A DNA stretch of 64,000 bases from Pseudomonadota bacterium (GTDB taxonomy: Bacteria > Pseudomonadota > Alphaproteobacteria > Acetobacterales > Acetobacteraceae), in assembly GCA_021846225.1 (NCBI GenBank), contig JAJZCG010000002.1, forward strand, positions 35,940 to 99,939. Direction: 5' to 3'. This document shows, piece after piece, positions 52,666 through 62,633 of this stretch (the stretch's first letter is position 1; each line of letters begins with the position of its first letter). A model generated the notes under the pieces. The model made no database searches. It worked only from the letters and a program-made list of their open reading frames with translations, and was not told the DNA's origin. The translations under genes and the position numbers were made by a program.

Positions 52666-55600
52666 TGCGGCGCAGATCCAGCGTGCGCGGATACTCAACC
52701 GCCCGCACCTCGCGCGGCTGCGCCATCGGCCCCGGCGTATGGCCAAAGGGGAAGAAGCGCGAGCGCCGCCGTGCTTCCGCCGCATTCGCGTTCACGGGGA
52801 AATCGTCATAGGCTCGCCCGCCCGGATGCGCGACATGATGGCTCATGCCGCCGATGCTGCGGCCGGACCATTTGTCATACACATCGAACACCAGCGGCAC
52901 CTGCGCCGGAATGGTGGGGTGCAGCGCTGAATAGGGCTGCCAGGCCTTGAAGCGCACACCGGCCACATATTCACCCGGCACTTCGGTTTTTTGCAGCGGC
53001 AGCGAGGCGCCGTTGCAGGCCAGGGCGTAACGCTCATCCACCCAGCCCGAGACCTTCGCCTGCAGCCGTTCGGCGGAGCTATCAACATAGCGCGCCGTGC
53101 CGCCGGAGGTTTGTTCCTCGCCCAGAACATGCCACGGCTCCAGCGCATGGCGCAGCTCCACGCGCATGTCGCGCAGCGCGATCTCGCCCACCTGCGGAAA
53201 ACGGAACTCCAGATGCGGCGCGAACCATTGCGGGTCCAGCCCGAACCCCAAAGCATCAAGCTCCGCCAGCGCATCTTTGAAATCGGCTTCCGCATAATGC
53301 GGCAGTAGAAATTCGTCATGCAGCCGCGTTCCCCAGCGGACCAGCCGCCGCTCATAGGGCTTGTTCCAGAATGCGGCGATGGCCGAGCGCATCAGCAGCA
53401 CCTGGGCTGCTGACATCTGCGCATGCGGCGGCATCTCGAAGGCGCGGAATTCCACCAGCCCGCGCCGGCCCGAGCCGCCATTGGGGGCATACATCTTGTC
53501 GATGCAGAATTCCGTGCGATGACCGTTGCCGGTCATATCCGCCAGAATGTTGCGAAACAGCCGGTCCACCAGCCAGGGCGGCGTGTAAGTTGCGCTGTTC
53601 ACCTGTTGAAACGCGATCTCCAGCTCGTTGAGCGAGTCCTCGCGCGCCTCATCGATGCGCGGATGCTGGCTCGAAGGCCCGATGAACAAACCGCTGAACA
53701 AAAAGCTCAAGCTCGGGTGATTATGCCAGAATCCCAGCATGGATTTCAGCAGATCCGGCCTGCGCAAAAACGGACTGTCGCCGGGCGTCGCGCCGCCCAT
53801 CACCACATGGTTGCCGCCCCCGGTGCCGACATGCCTGCCATCGAGCATGAACTTCTCGGTCATCAGCCCCACTTCGCGCGAGACCTCATAAAGCTGTTCG
53901 GTACGCTCCACGATCTCGCCCCAGTTGGCGGCGGGGTGGATGTTGGTCTCGATCACGCCGGGGTCCGGCGTGACGGAGAAATTGGTCACCCGCGGGTCTT
54001 CCGGCGGCAGATAGCCTTCCAGCACCACCTTGCGGCCCATGCCGGCGGCGGTTTCCTCCACCGCGGCGGTGAGCTCCAGCCAGTCGCTCACATCATAAAG
54101 CGGCGGATAAAAAACATGCAAAATCCCGTCGCGCGCCTCCACCGCCAGCGCGGTGCGCACCAGCCCCGGTTCCTCACGCCCCACCACCGGCGCATCCTGC
54201 GGCACGGGGCGGAACCCCTCGATGCCGCTGCCGCCGTAACCTTCGTGCGTCGGCTGCATGGAGTCACGTTGCGGCAATTTCTTGCGCGGGGCGAACGGGT
54301 CGGTCTCGAAAGCAACCTCCATATGCGCCGGGTCCGCCCAGGGCAGGCTCTCCAGCGGCAGGCGCAGCCCCACCGGCGAATCACCGGGGATGAGGAACAT
54401 CACATCATCGCGGAAAAACCATCTGCCGCTCTGCCAGGCGCGCTCACCCTCCATGACCACCCGGCGCAGCGGCAGCACGCTGCCCACCGGCGCCGCCAGC
54501 CCCTGGCCGAACACCTTTGCCAGCCGCGCGCGCTCCAGCTCGTCGCCCAGCCTGGACTCCATGGCCAGCACATTCGCGGGCAGGCGCTTCTCGCGCCACA
54601 GATAATAGTGAATATCCTCATACGCCTGGTTCACCAGCGCCGGGTCCACCTGCAAACGTTGCGCCAGCGCAGCGGCGAAGGCCGCCGCATCCGCCGCCGC
54701 CGCATCGTCCTTGTCATCATCGCTGGCCAGCAGCGCCGGGTTTTTCCACACGGGCTCGCCATCGGCGCGCCAATGCGCGTGGATCGCCCAGCGCGGCAGC
54801 TGCTCGCCGGGATAATGCTTGCCCATGTTATAGGTGAGCGCCGCGCCCTTGCTCCACAGCGGGGTGAGCTTGCGGATCAGCCGCCCGGCGAATTGCCGCT
54901 TGGTCGGCCCCAAAGCATCGATATTCCACTCCGGCGCCTCAAAATCGGAGGCCGCCACGAATGTCGGCTCGCCGCCCATGGTCAGGCGGACATCGCCCTT
55001 GGCCAGCGCGGCATCCACCGCCCGGCCCTGCGCCAGAATATCCTGCCACACGCGCGGGGTGTAGGGTTTGGTCACACGCGGCGTCTCGGCCACGCGCGTC
55101 ACCTTCATGTCGAACTCAAACTCCGTCTCGCATTCTCCCACCAGCCCGGAAATCGCCGCGGCCGAGCTTGGCGAGGGTGTGGCCGCCAGCGGGATATGCC
55201 CCTCGCCCGCCATCAGGCCCGAGGTTGCGTCCAGCCCGATCCACCCGGCTCCCGGCAGATACACCTCCGCCCAGGCGTGCAGATCGGTGAAGTCGGCGGT
55301 GGGGCCTTCGGCGCCGCCATCCACCGGCTTCACATCGGCGACCAGCTGGATGAGATAGCCCGAAACAAACCGCGCCGCGAAGCCCAGGTGGCGCAGCAGA
55401 TTCACCAGCAGCCAGGCGGAATCCCGGCAGGAGCCTTTCGCCTTGGTTAAGGTCTGCTCGGGGCTCCACACGCCAGGCTCCATGCGCACCACATAGGAGA
55501 TGCGCTCGGCGATCATCCGGTTGATGAGCACCAGCATGTCCACCATGCGCAGCTCTTTGTTGCCGTGCCCGGCGTGGACCTCGCCGATGAGCGCCTGGAG

Positions 55601-55978
55601 TTTTTTGCCCGGATTGCGCAGCACGCGAAACGGCGCCAGCTCCTCGGCGAGAATTTCATCGTATTTAAACGGATACGTCTCCGCTTCCGGCTCCAGGAAA
55701 AAATCGAACGGGTTGATGGTCGCCATGTCGGCCACCACGTCCACCACCACCTCAAAGCTCGTCACCCGCTCGGGGAACACCACCCGGGCCATGAAATTGC
55801 CTTGCGGGTCCTGCTGCCAGTTAAGAAAATGCGGCTGGGGCGAGACTTTCAGGGAATACGACAGGATCGGCGTGCGCGCATGCGGCGCGGGGCGCAGGCG
55901 GATCGTCTGCGGGCCCAAGGCCACGGGACGATCGTATTTGTAGGATGTACGATGTGTAATCGCGGCATGGACGGACAT
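52658..55978 (-). CDS. Large transglutaminase-like/DUF2126 protein
   Basis: The 1106-residue protein has a bacterial transglutaminase N-terminal beta domain (about 1-110), a papain-fold transglutaminase-like core with the Cys in KGSCRDSAWLLVNLLRHLGF, the His in DLHAWAEVYLPG and the Asp in IGLDATSG, and a long DUF2126 region from about residue 330. ATG 55978 follows GAGGAG. Such proteins usually work with a circularly permuted ATP-grasp and an alpha-E protein in peptide-tag-like synthesis, but no such neighbours are seen here. No signal peptide is present. Confidence 0.88.
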   Translation of the reverse strand: MSVHAAITHRTSYKYDRPVALGPQTIRLRPAPHARTPILSYSLKVSPQPHFLNWQQDPQGNFMARVVFPERVTSFEVVVDVVADMATINPFDFFLEPEAETYPFKYDEILAEELAPFRVLRNPGKKLQALIGEVHAGHGNKELRMVDMLVLINRMIAERISYVVRMEPGVWSPEQTLTKAKGSCRDSAWLLVNLLRHLGFAARFVSGYLIQLVADVKPVDGGAEGPTADFTDLHAWAEVYLPGAGWIGLDATSGLMAGEGHIPLAATPSPSSAAAISGLVGECETEFEFDMKVTRVAETPRVTKPYTPRVWQDILAQGRAVDAALAKGDVRLTMGGEPTFVAASDFEAPEWNIDALGPTKRQFAGRLIRKLTPLWSKGAALTYNMGKHYPGEQLPRWAIHAHWRADGEPVWKNPALLASDDDKDDAAAADAAAFAAALAQRLQVDPALVNQAYEDIHYYLWREKRLPANVLAMESRLGDELERARLAKVFGQGLAAPVGSVLPLRRVVMEGERAWQSGRWFFRDDVMFLIPGDSPVGLRLPLESLPWADPAHMEVAFETDPFAPRKKLPQRDSMQPTHEGYGGSGIEGFRPVPQDAPVVGREEPGLVRTALAVEARDGILHVFYPPLYDVSDWLELTAAVEETAAGMGRKVVLEGYLPPEDPRVTNFSVTPDPGVIETNIHPAANWGEIVERTEQLYEVSREVGLMTEKFMLDGRHVGTGGGNHVVMGGATPGDSPFLRRPDLLKSMLGFWHNHPSLSFLFSGLFIGPSSQHPRIDEAREDSLNELEIAFQQVNSATYTPPWLVDRLFRNILADMTGNGHRTEFCIDKMYAPNGGSGRRGLVEFRAFEMPPHAQMSAAQVLLMRSAIAAFWNKPYERRLVRWGTRLHDEFLLPHYAEADFKDALAELDALGFGLDPQWFAPHLEFRFPQVGEIALRDMRVELRHALEPWHVLGEEQTSGGTARYVDSSAERLQAKVSGWVDERYALACNGASLPLQKTEVPGEYVAGVRFKAWQPYSALHPTIPAQVPLVFDVYDKWSGRSIGGMSHHVAHPGGRAYDDFPVNANAAEARRRSRFFPFGHTPGPMAQPREVRAVEYPRTLDLRRNA

Positions 55979-56107
55979 GCGATCTCCTCGGGCTTGTACA
56001 TGCCACTCACCACGCAAAAACAAGTTTGGCAATGTAGGAGATGCCGCCTGAATCGTTCAATCCGGCGCGCGCAGACGAAGTTGATTTTTCAATGGACAGT
56101 TCCGGCA

Positions 56108-56131
56108 CCCCGCGCGGCAGGATGCCGGAAA
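56108..56131 (-). terminator. Weak hairpin after tyrS
   Basis: On the minus strand GGCATCC and GGGGTGCC (with flanking TTCC/GGAA) can pair after the tyrS stop. It lacks a T-tract, so the call is low confidence. Confidence 0.3.
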
Positions 56132-56141
56132 AATCAGCAGC

Positions 56142-57374
56142 TCAGGTCAGCTTCACCAGAACATGGTGCTTCTTCCCGGCGGAGAGCTTCATCTCGGCCG
56201 CCGGCGCGATCATCTGCGCCTCGCCGTCCACCACCTCATCATTCAGCCGCGCGCCGCCGCCGCGGATCAGCCGCCGCGCCTCGCCATTGCTGGCGGCCAG
56301 CCCCGCGCGGGCAAACAGCGCGAACGCCGCCATCCCGGCGCCAAACTCCGCCGCCGGAATCTCCACGCGCGGCAGACCTTCGGCCACGCCGCCCTGGCTG
56401 AAGATTTTATGCGCCGTTGCCGCCGCATCCGCCGCCGCCGCGCGGCCATGCGCCAGCGCGGTTGCCTCGGTCGCCAGAATCACCTTGGCGCCGTTCAGCT
56501 CCGCCCCGCCCAGCGCTTCCAGCCGCGCGATCTCATCCAGCGGCAGATCCGTGAACAGTTTCAGGAAGCGGCCAACATCCGCATCCTCGGTGTTGCGCCA
56601 GAACTGCCAGTAATGATACGGGCTCAGCTTTTCCGCCGAGAGCCACACCGCGCCCGCCGCCGACTTGCCCATTTTCGCGCCCGATGCCGTGGTGATCAGC
56701 GGGGTCGTAAGGCCAAACACGCCCTTCTGGTCGGTCCGGCGCACCAGGTCGACTCCAGAGACGATATTGCCCCATTGGTCGGAGCCGCCCATCTGCAAAA
56801 CAACGCCGTACTGGCGGCTCAACTCACGGAAATCATAGCTTTGCAGAATGGAGTAGTTGAACTCCAGGAAGGTGAGCCCCTGCTCACGCTCCAGCCGCGA
56901 GCGCACGGAATCGAACGAGAGCATGCGGTTGACGGAGAAATGCACCCCCACTTCGCGCAGCATCTCGATATAGCTCAGCCGGTCCAGCCAGTCGGCATTA
57001 TTGACCAGCACGGCATCATTCGGGCCGTCGCCAAAGGTGATGAACGCCTCGATGTTCGCGCGGATGCCGATGAGGTTTTTGGCGATCTGCTCGCCGGAGA
57101 GCAGCTGGCGCGCCTCCTCGCGAAAGGAGGGATCGCCGATCCGCGTCGTCCCCCCGCCCATCAGCGCCACCGGGCGGTGTCCATGCTTCTGGAACAGGCG
57201 CAAAAGCATAATGGGGATCATATGCCCGACATGCAGGCTCTCGGCTGTCAGATCGAACCCGGCATAACCCGCAATCGGCCCCGCGGCGCAGGCGGCGTCG
57301 AGCGCCTCCTCGTCGGTGCACTGAAACACAAAGCCGCGCGCCTTCGCCTCGGCCAGAAACTCACTAACTGCCAT
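56142..57374 (-). CDS. tyrS: Tyrosyl-tRNA synthetase
   Basis: TyrS charges tRNA-Tyr. The 410-residue protein has the class I signature HVGH ([11 protein letters not shown], near residue 47), the KMSKS equivalent KMGKS ([10 protein letters not shown], near 234), tyrosine-pocket residues in [21 protein letters not shown], and a C-terminal S4 RNA-binding domain with [16 protein letters not shown]. Length is typical. It is transcribed divergently from a GT87 gene, 36 bp apart. Confidence 0.97.
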   Translation of the reverse strand: MAVSEFLAEAKARGFVFQCTDEEALDAACAAGPIAGYAGFDLTAESLHVGHMIPIMLLRLFQKHGHRPVALMGGGTTRIGDPSFREEARQLLSGEQIAKNLIGIRANIEAFITFGDGPNDAVLVNNADWLDRLSYIEMLREVGVHFSVNRMLSFDSVRSRLEREQGLTFLEFNYSILQSYDFRELSRQYGVVLQMGGSDQWGNIVSGVDLVRRTDQKGVFGLTTPLITTASGAKMGKSAAGAVWLSAEKLSPYHYWQFWRNTEDADVGRFLKLFTDLPLDEIARLEALGGAELNGAKVILATEATALAHGRAAAADAAATAHKIFSQGGVAEGLPRVEIPAAEFGAGMAAFALFARAGLAASNGEARRLIRGGGARLNDEVVDGEAQMIAPAAEMKLSAGKKHHVLVKLT

Positions 57375-57410
57375 CTTCTAATCCTCTTGCGCGCGGGGTA
57401 GCACAACCGG

Positions 57411-58685
57411 ATGACAGTTCAAAACCTCGCAATCTGGCAGCGCCTGCAAAGCGGCAGCTGGCTGACCCGGGAGCGCGTGCGCGGCTATCTGGCGCTGCTC
57501 GCCATCGCCAATCTTATCGGCCTTGCACTCGCGATATGCCGGGGGACCGGCTGGCTGTTTTCCCCGGTGCCGCATTTTTCAACTGAGTTCCTGAGCTTTT
57601 ATGCCGCCGGGCGGCTGGCCGCGGCGGGCCATGCGGCCTTGGTGTATGCGCCGGGCATTCCCGCCCATGCGTATATTGCCTCTTTTCATGTTCCTCCCGG
57701 GCATCAGGCGATGGAACGCGCGCTGAGCCACGATCCCCAGGTGATGTATTTCAGTTTTTTCTATCCCCCGGTTTATTGGCTGCTCTGCGCGCCGCTTTCA
57801 CTCTTGGCGTATTACAGGGCCTATCTGCTCTGGGTGGGGCTGAGCGGCGCTTTGCTGTGGTGCTGCCTGCGCCAGATGATGGGCGGCTGGCTGCGGGCAT
57901 GGCCGGCCCTTGCTTATCTCGCCATAACCGAGAACGCGGCCGTCGGCGAGAATGCGTTTTTATCCACCGCGCTCGTGGGATTTGGCCTGCTCAACCTGGA
58001 AAAACGCCCGCTCCTCGCTGGCGCCTGCTTCGGCGCGCTCTGTTACAAGCCAAACTTCGTTCTGCCGGTGATCTTGCTGCTGCTGACTGGCCGGCATCTG
58101 GCCGCTCTGGTGAGCGCCGCATTCACCGGTACAGCACTTTGCCTGCTTTCCGCCGTTTTGTTCGGGTGGCGGAACTGGCTCAGCTATTTTCTCGTCACCG
58201 TGCCGCATGCCCAGTTCCTGTTCACCCATGGCGGTTTTTCCTACGCGCTCATGGTAACACCCGGTTCGGCTGTCCGCCTGCTGGGCGGCGGCGGCGTGCT
58301 GGCGGCGGTGGTGCAGGCCGGGGGCATGCTGTTTGCCGCCTATTGCATTTACGCCGCGCGCCGGGCCAGTTTCAACGTCAGGGCGGCAATGTTCGCCGCC
58401 AGCTTCCCGATGCTGCTTACCGTGATGCTCAGCTACGACCTGACCATGAGCGGACTGGCCATCCTCTACATGCTCCGCGAAGTAGAGCGCACAGCCTATC
58501 GGCCGTGGGAGAAAACCGCCCTGGCCGCGATGTTCGCGCTGCCCCTGGTGACCGAGGTTTTCCGTACCCAGCTGCATATCCCGCTGGATCCGCTGATCAC
58601 CCTTACCTTCATGGCGCTGCTGCTGCGCCGCGTGGGGCCCGTTGCCATGTTCGCCACGCCGCCAATGCGACCACTACAGGCGTGA
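57411..58685 (+). CDS. GT87-family (DUF2029-like) membrane glycosyltransferase
   Basis: The 424-residue protein has about nine predicted membrane helices and matches polyprenyl-phosphate-dependent GT-C enzymes of the GT87/DUF2029 group. The first periplasmic loop carries TEFLSFYAAGRLAAAGHAALVYAP, with an acidic residue after the first helix, and YPPVYWLLCAPLSLL in the family position. A GALCYKPNFVLPVILLL segment is shared with the frameshifted paralogue next to it on the other strand. The gene's last 77 bases overlap the end of that paralogue. Confidence 0.82.
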   Translation: MTVQNLAIWQRLQSGSWLTRERVRGYLALLAIANLIGLALAICRGTGWLFSPVPHFSTEFLSFYAAGRLAAAGHAALVYAPGIPAHAYIASFHVPPGHQAMERALSHDPQVMYFSFFYPPVYWLLCAPLSLLAYYRAYLLWVGLSGALLWCCLRQMMGGWLRAWPALAYLAITENAAVGENAFLSTALVGFGLLNLEKRPLLAGACFGALCYKPNFVLPVILLLLTGRHLAALVSAAFTGTALCLLSAVLFGWRNWLSYFLVTVPHAQFLFTHGGFSYALMVTPGSAVRLLGGGGVLAAVVQAGGMLFAAYCIYAARRASFNVRAAMFAASFPMLLTVMLSYDLTMSGLAILYMLREVERTAYRPWEKTALAAMFALPLVTEVFRTQLHIPLDPLITLTFMALLLRRVGPVAMFATPPMRPLQA

Positions 58686-59843
58686 GCAGAACGCCGGTGG
58701 CGCCATACACCACAGGGCAGAGGGCTGGCCAAAGCCAGAAGATCACGTCCAGGAAATCAATGTACCAGCCGCGCGTTTGCGCGAGCATGGCAAGCGCAAT
58801 GGAGTATCCGACCATATAGTCGACACCTCCGTAAGGTGTCGCCAGCAAGGAGAGAAACGCGCACAGTGCTACCTTCTCTTGTGTCGGCATGAAGCTGCGC
58901 CAGGCCCGCCAAGTGAGCAACACCGCAGCCACGGAGACCGCACCCTGCAAAGCTTCGCTGACGGGCAATCCCAATTTCAATGATAGCGCCATATTGAAAA
59001 CTGACAGCCCGAACGCAGCAGAGCCGGGTATCAGCGGCAACGTATCAAGCATCAGCTTCGACATCGCCAAGCCGTTGCTGAGATAGGCATGCCAGACCGG
59101 CCAGCCGAATACAACGATACTGGCAAGGATCAAGAATAATCCCGCCCCACAGGCCGCGGCGATGGCGCGCCATCGCCGCGCGGCGAACAGCGCCACGGGC
59201 GCAAGCAGGACCATCTGCGGTTTAACAATGAGCCCCCCAGGACAACGCCAGAAAAACCCGGCCGCACCGCCGATGCCAAAAGCCCCGAGACGAGCGCTGC
59301 CCCGCACAGGACACCGAACTGGCCAAGCTCCAGACTCCAAAGCGCCGCCGGACTCAAAAGCCCCAAAATTATCACCCGCCGATCCAAACCGGCGATACGC
59401 AACATCCCGGCGGCAAGGAGAAGCACCGCCAGCGTCCACACCCAGAACGATACTTCAAATGGCAACCGCGAGAGCGGCTGCACGGCCAGCAAGGCTGGCG
59501 GCGGGTAAAACCAAAGGGGTGGATCAGCCTGTGCGGAAAACAAATTCCTTCGCAAGGCAAGAAACATCACCGGATCATACGTTGCGGCCGCACGGCCATG
59601 CGCGGCCATGACGCCCGCCTGCCAGAAAACAGAAAAATCGCAAAGCGGACTCGCGCATGGCAAATCCTGCACGCGCATCCCAGCAGGTGAATAATGCCCG
59701 GCACGGCTCGCCATATCGCGCAGAAAAACCACGCCATACCAGCCCCACCAGACAATCAAAGCCGGCCAGGTTGCGGCGCTGGAGATTATATTTCCGTATT
59801 GCTTAAGCCTGCCCAGAACAGCTTGCCCTTGAATGCTTTTCAT
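58609..59843 (-). pseudogene. GT87-like membrane glycosyltransferase interrupted by a frameshift at a C6 tract
   Basis: Two adjacent minus-strand frames together encode one GT87/DUF2029 protein. The N-terminal part runs from ATG 59843 (MKSIQGQAVLGRLKQ) through SVFWQAGVMAAHG and FYPPPALLAVQPLSRL to about 59240. The C-terminal part continues from GGLIVKPQMVLLAP to the stop at 58609. The frame changes at a run of six C (six G on the coding strand) at 59233-59238; a seventh would restore one frame, LGGLIVKPQ, of 411 residues. Sequencing error, true pseudogene or slippage are all possible. It overlaps the convergent GT87 gene by 77 bases. Confidence 0.75.
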
Positions 59844-59865
59844 ACCTAAGCCTAACACTGCAACA

Positions 59866-60948
59866 ATGAAAAACAACTCAATCCGCGCCATCGGCCTGAT
59901 GTCCGGCACCTCGCTCGACGGCGTGGATGTCGCCTGGCTGGAGACCGATGGTGAGCGCATCACCCATTTCGGCCCCACCGCCATGCTCGCCTATGAGGAT
60001 TCGCTGCGCGCCGATCTGCGCCGCCTGCTCGACCTCGCCCCCACCCTCGCGCCGGATGATGCATTCCTGAAAGACGTGGAGCAGCGCCTCACATATGAGC
60101 ATGCCATCGCCATTGCGCTGGCCGGGCGCAATGCGGATGTCATCGGGTTTCACGGCCAGACCATTCTGCATGCCCCCGCGCAGCATCGCACCTGGCAGAT
60201 CGGCGATGCGGCCCAGCTGGCGCGGCTCGCGCGCATTCCGGTGGTGCATGATTTCCGCTCCGCCGATGTTGCCGCCGGGGGCCAGGGCGCGCCGCTGGCC
60301 CCGATCTTCCATGCCGCGATGGCGCATGACCTGCCCAAACCACTGCTGATCGTGAACATCGGCGGTGTTGCCAACATCACCTGGCTCGGCGCCCATGGGG
60401 AAATCCTCGCCTGCGACACCGGCCCCGGCAACGGCCCGCTGGATGATCTGGCGCAGGCGCATCTCGGCCTGCCCTATGACAAGGACGGCGCCCTGGCCGC
60501 TGCCGGCATTGTGGACGAGGCCCGGCTGGCCACGCTGCTGGCGCATCCGTATTTTAACAGACCGGCGCCAAAATCGCTGGACCGCCTCACCTTCTCGGCG
60601 CTTATCGCCCAGGCCACGGCGGCGCTGCAACCAGCGGACGCCGCCGCCGCGCTGGCCGCCTTTTGTACCCGCGCCATCGCCGCCGCGCCGCTGCCCGCGG
60701 CCCCGCTGCGTGTGCTGGTTGGCGGCGGGGGGCGCAAAAACCCGGTGCTGATGGCCGGGCTGCAAGCGCAATTCGCCGTGCCGGTGCAGCCGGTGGAGGC
60801 AGCCGGATGGGATGGCGACGCGCTGGAGGCGCAGTGTTTCGCCTATCTGGCGGTGCGCTCGCTAAAGGGCCTGCCGCTCTCGCTGCCCGGCACCACCGGC
60901 GTTGCCCGCCCGCTCACCGGCGGGCGGCTTCAGAAGGTTATTTTATAG
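59866..60948 (+). CDS. anmK: Anhydro-N-acetylmuramic acid kinase
   Basis: AnmK phosphorylates and hydrolyses 1,6-anhydro-MurNAc, returning it to peptidoglycan synthesis. The 360-residue protein has the ASKHA-type IGLMSGTSLDGVDVA, GFHGQTILHAP, the acid/base region ADVAAGGQGAPLAPIFH, NIGGVANITWLG, DTGPGNGPLDD and VGGGGRKNP. ATG 59866 gives the family start; an in-frame ATG 11 codons upstream is less likely. It diverges from the GT87 pseudogene 22 bp away, and its end overlaps the convergent next gene by 19 bases. Confidence 0.95.
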   Translation: MKNNSIRAIGLMSGTSLDGVDVAWLETDGERITHFGPTAMLAYEDSLRADLRRLLDLAPTLAPDDAFLKDVEQRLTYEHAIAIALAGRNADVIGFHGQTILHAPAQHRTWQIGDAAQLARLARIPVVHDFRSADVAAGGQGAPLAPIFHAAMAHDLPKPLLIVNIGGVANITWLGAHGEILACDTGPGNGPLDDLAQAHLGLPYDKDGALAAAGIVDEARLATLLAHPYFNRPAPKSLDRLTFSALIAQATAALQPADAAAALAAFCTRAIAAAPLPAAPLRVLVGGGGRKNPVLMAGLQAQFAVPVQPVEAAGWDGDALEAQCFAYLAVRSLKGLPLSLPGTTGVARPLTGGRLQKVIL

Positions 60949-62633
60949 AGCCGCCAGCCCTGCGCGTTGCTGCCCACAAATTGCAACCAAGGGGGCGGAT
61001 TGCCTGCTTCCATCGCGTCCCATAACGTGACCGGCGCCAGATCCGCGACCGGCAGGTAACGCGCCGCGCTGGGGCAGAACAGCACGAACCGCGCCCCGCT
61101 CGCCAGCACCGCCGGCGGCACCCGCGTGCCAGGCGTTGCGCGCCAGGCCGCACGGTCACGCAGATAACCCCGCAGGCCATGTTGATACAGCGAGCCGACG
61201 GTTTCTACTTTCGTGCGGTACAGTAATTCGGGCGAATCCCCCGCCTGGGCCAGCACCACCTGCCCGGCCGCCGGAACCAGCAAGGGCGCGATTTCACGCA
61301 GGTTGCACGAGGGATAATGTGTCCCGGCCGCCCCCGGTGATGGCTTGTTCAGCCCAGCCGCCGCCACGGGCACCAGCAGCACGGCCAGCAACACCCCCAG
61401 GCGCGAGAGCATCGCCACCATCGGCCGCGCATCAAATCGCAGGCTCACCTCGCTCAACGCCAAGGGCAGCAGCACCGCCGCCGCCGCGGGCGCGAATTCC
61501 GTGAACAGCATGAACTGAACGCCAAGGGCCAGCGCCACGCCCGTGCACGCCGCGATATAGAGCCACAGCCAACGCGCCCGTCCCGCCGCGCGCCATAGCG
61601 CATAGCCCAGCGCCAGCGCGCCGGGCCCCAGATACACCAGCAGATCCCACCCGCGCACGGGCTGCAATTCCTGAATCAATCCAAAAAATTTACGCGCATC
61701 CGCCGGGGGCATGATGCCGTACGGCCCCATCGCCACCTTCGGGAACATCGCCACCCAGCCCGCCACCGCCAGCACCATCAGCGCCACCCCCAGCGGACGT
61801 GCGTGTTTTGGCCGCCAGCGAGTCTCCAGCAGCCACAGCCCGCCCGCGCCCGCCAGCAGCAACATGCTCAGCACCACGTAAACCAGCGAGAGACGGTCAA
61901 TCTCGGGCACGCCCCAGCCGCCCTGGGGCGGATCGATCATCAACGCGATACTCAACACATCGAAAAATCCGGCCGCGCAGGCGGTGATGGTCTTGCCCAG
62001 GGGCGCATACAGCCAGCGCAGCAGCAGCGCCGCGAATGCCATCAGCACAAAGGGCATGGTCTCAGGTGTCAGCCAGATGGCGAAACCGCCGCTCACCCCG
62101 GCGAGCAGCCCGTAGGTGACATTATCCTGCCAGGCGCGCGCCACGCAGCCCACCGTCAGCACGATCATCACCAGCAGCAGAATGTGATAATGCACGACCC
62201 CCGGGACCGCGAAGGCCTGCAGCCCCGGCAGCAGCGCCGCCGCCACGGCCGCCGCCCAGATGAAGCGCCGCGCGGCGAAGGGCTCCGCCACCCAAGCGCA
62301 GGCCGCCCCCAGCGCGCCAACCCCCAGCGGCCCCAGCGCCACCCCGGCCACATACAGCGCCCGGTGCCAGCCGAGAAACGGCGCAAAGGGCGCGGCCAGC
62401 AGCCACAGCACCATATCCAGCAGGCGCGACCACTCCACCATCACCCCGGCGCCGGAATCATCGCGCGCCACCCTGATCACCAGATGCCCGGCGCGGATGC
62501 CATCCTCCAGCCGCAGCAGCCGCATGTAGCTGTCAGGGTCGTTCAAACTGCCCGCGAGCACGCCGGGCCATTGATGCGCCCCGGCCAGAATGTTGAGCGC
62601 GGCGGCCAGGAGAAAAAGCAGCGGATACATCAT
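60930..62633 (-). CDS. Polytopic GT-C-like membrane protein
   Basis: A 567-residue protein with about 12 predicted membrane helices and a soluble C-terminal region of about 110 residues. It starts MMYPLLFLLAAALNIL, and the first loop carries SLNDPDSYMRLLRL, an acidic motif like the N-terminal DxD/DPD of GT-C glycosyltransferases and oligosaccharyltransferase-like proteins. A C-terminal FCPSAARYL segment is unassigned. ATG 62633 overlaps the stop of the upstream glutamate-synthase-like gene. Substrate unknown; a polyprenyl-linked sugar transferase is plausible. Confidence 0.75.
   Translation of the reverse strand: MMYPLLFLLAAALNILAGAHQWPGVLAGSLNDPDSYMRLLRLEDGIRAGHLVIRVARDDSGAGVMVEWSRLLDMVLWLLAAPFAPFLGWHRALYVAGVALGPLGVGALGAACAWVAEPFAARRFIWAAAVAAALLPGLQAFAVPGVVHYHILLLVMIVLTVGCVARAWQDNVTYGLLAGVSGGFAIWLTPETMPFVLMAFAALLLRWLYAPLGKTITACAAGFFDVLSIALMIDPPQGGWGVPEIDRLSLVYVVLSMLLLAGAGGLWLLETRWRPKHARPLGVALMVLAVAGWVAMFPKVAMGPYGIMPPADARKFFGLIQELQPVRGWDLLVYLGPGALALGYALWRAAGRARWLWLYIAACTGVALALGVQFMLFTEFAPAAAAVLLPLALSEVSLRFDARPMVAMLSRLGVLLAVLLVPVAAAGLNKPSPGAAGTHYPSCNLREIAPLLVPAAGQVVLAQAGDSPELLYRTKVETVGSLYQHGLRGYLRDRAAWRATPGTRVPPAVLASGARFVLFCPSAARYLPVADLAPVTLWDAMEAGNPPPWLQFVGSNAQGWRLYKITF

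Noticed and set aside
53423-55450. 675-aa plus-strand open frame within the transglutaminase gene
   Set aside because: Antisense shadow; the DUF2126/transglutaminase protein is clearly coding.
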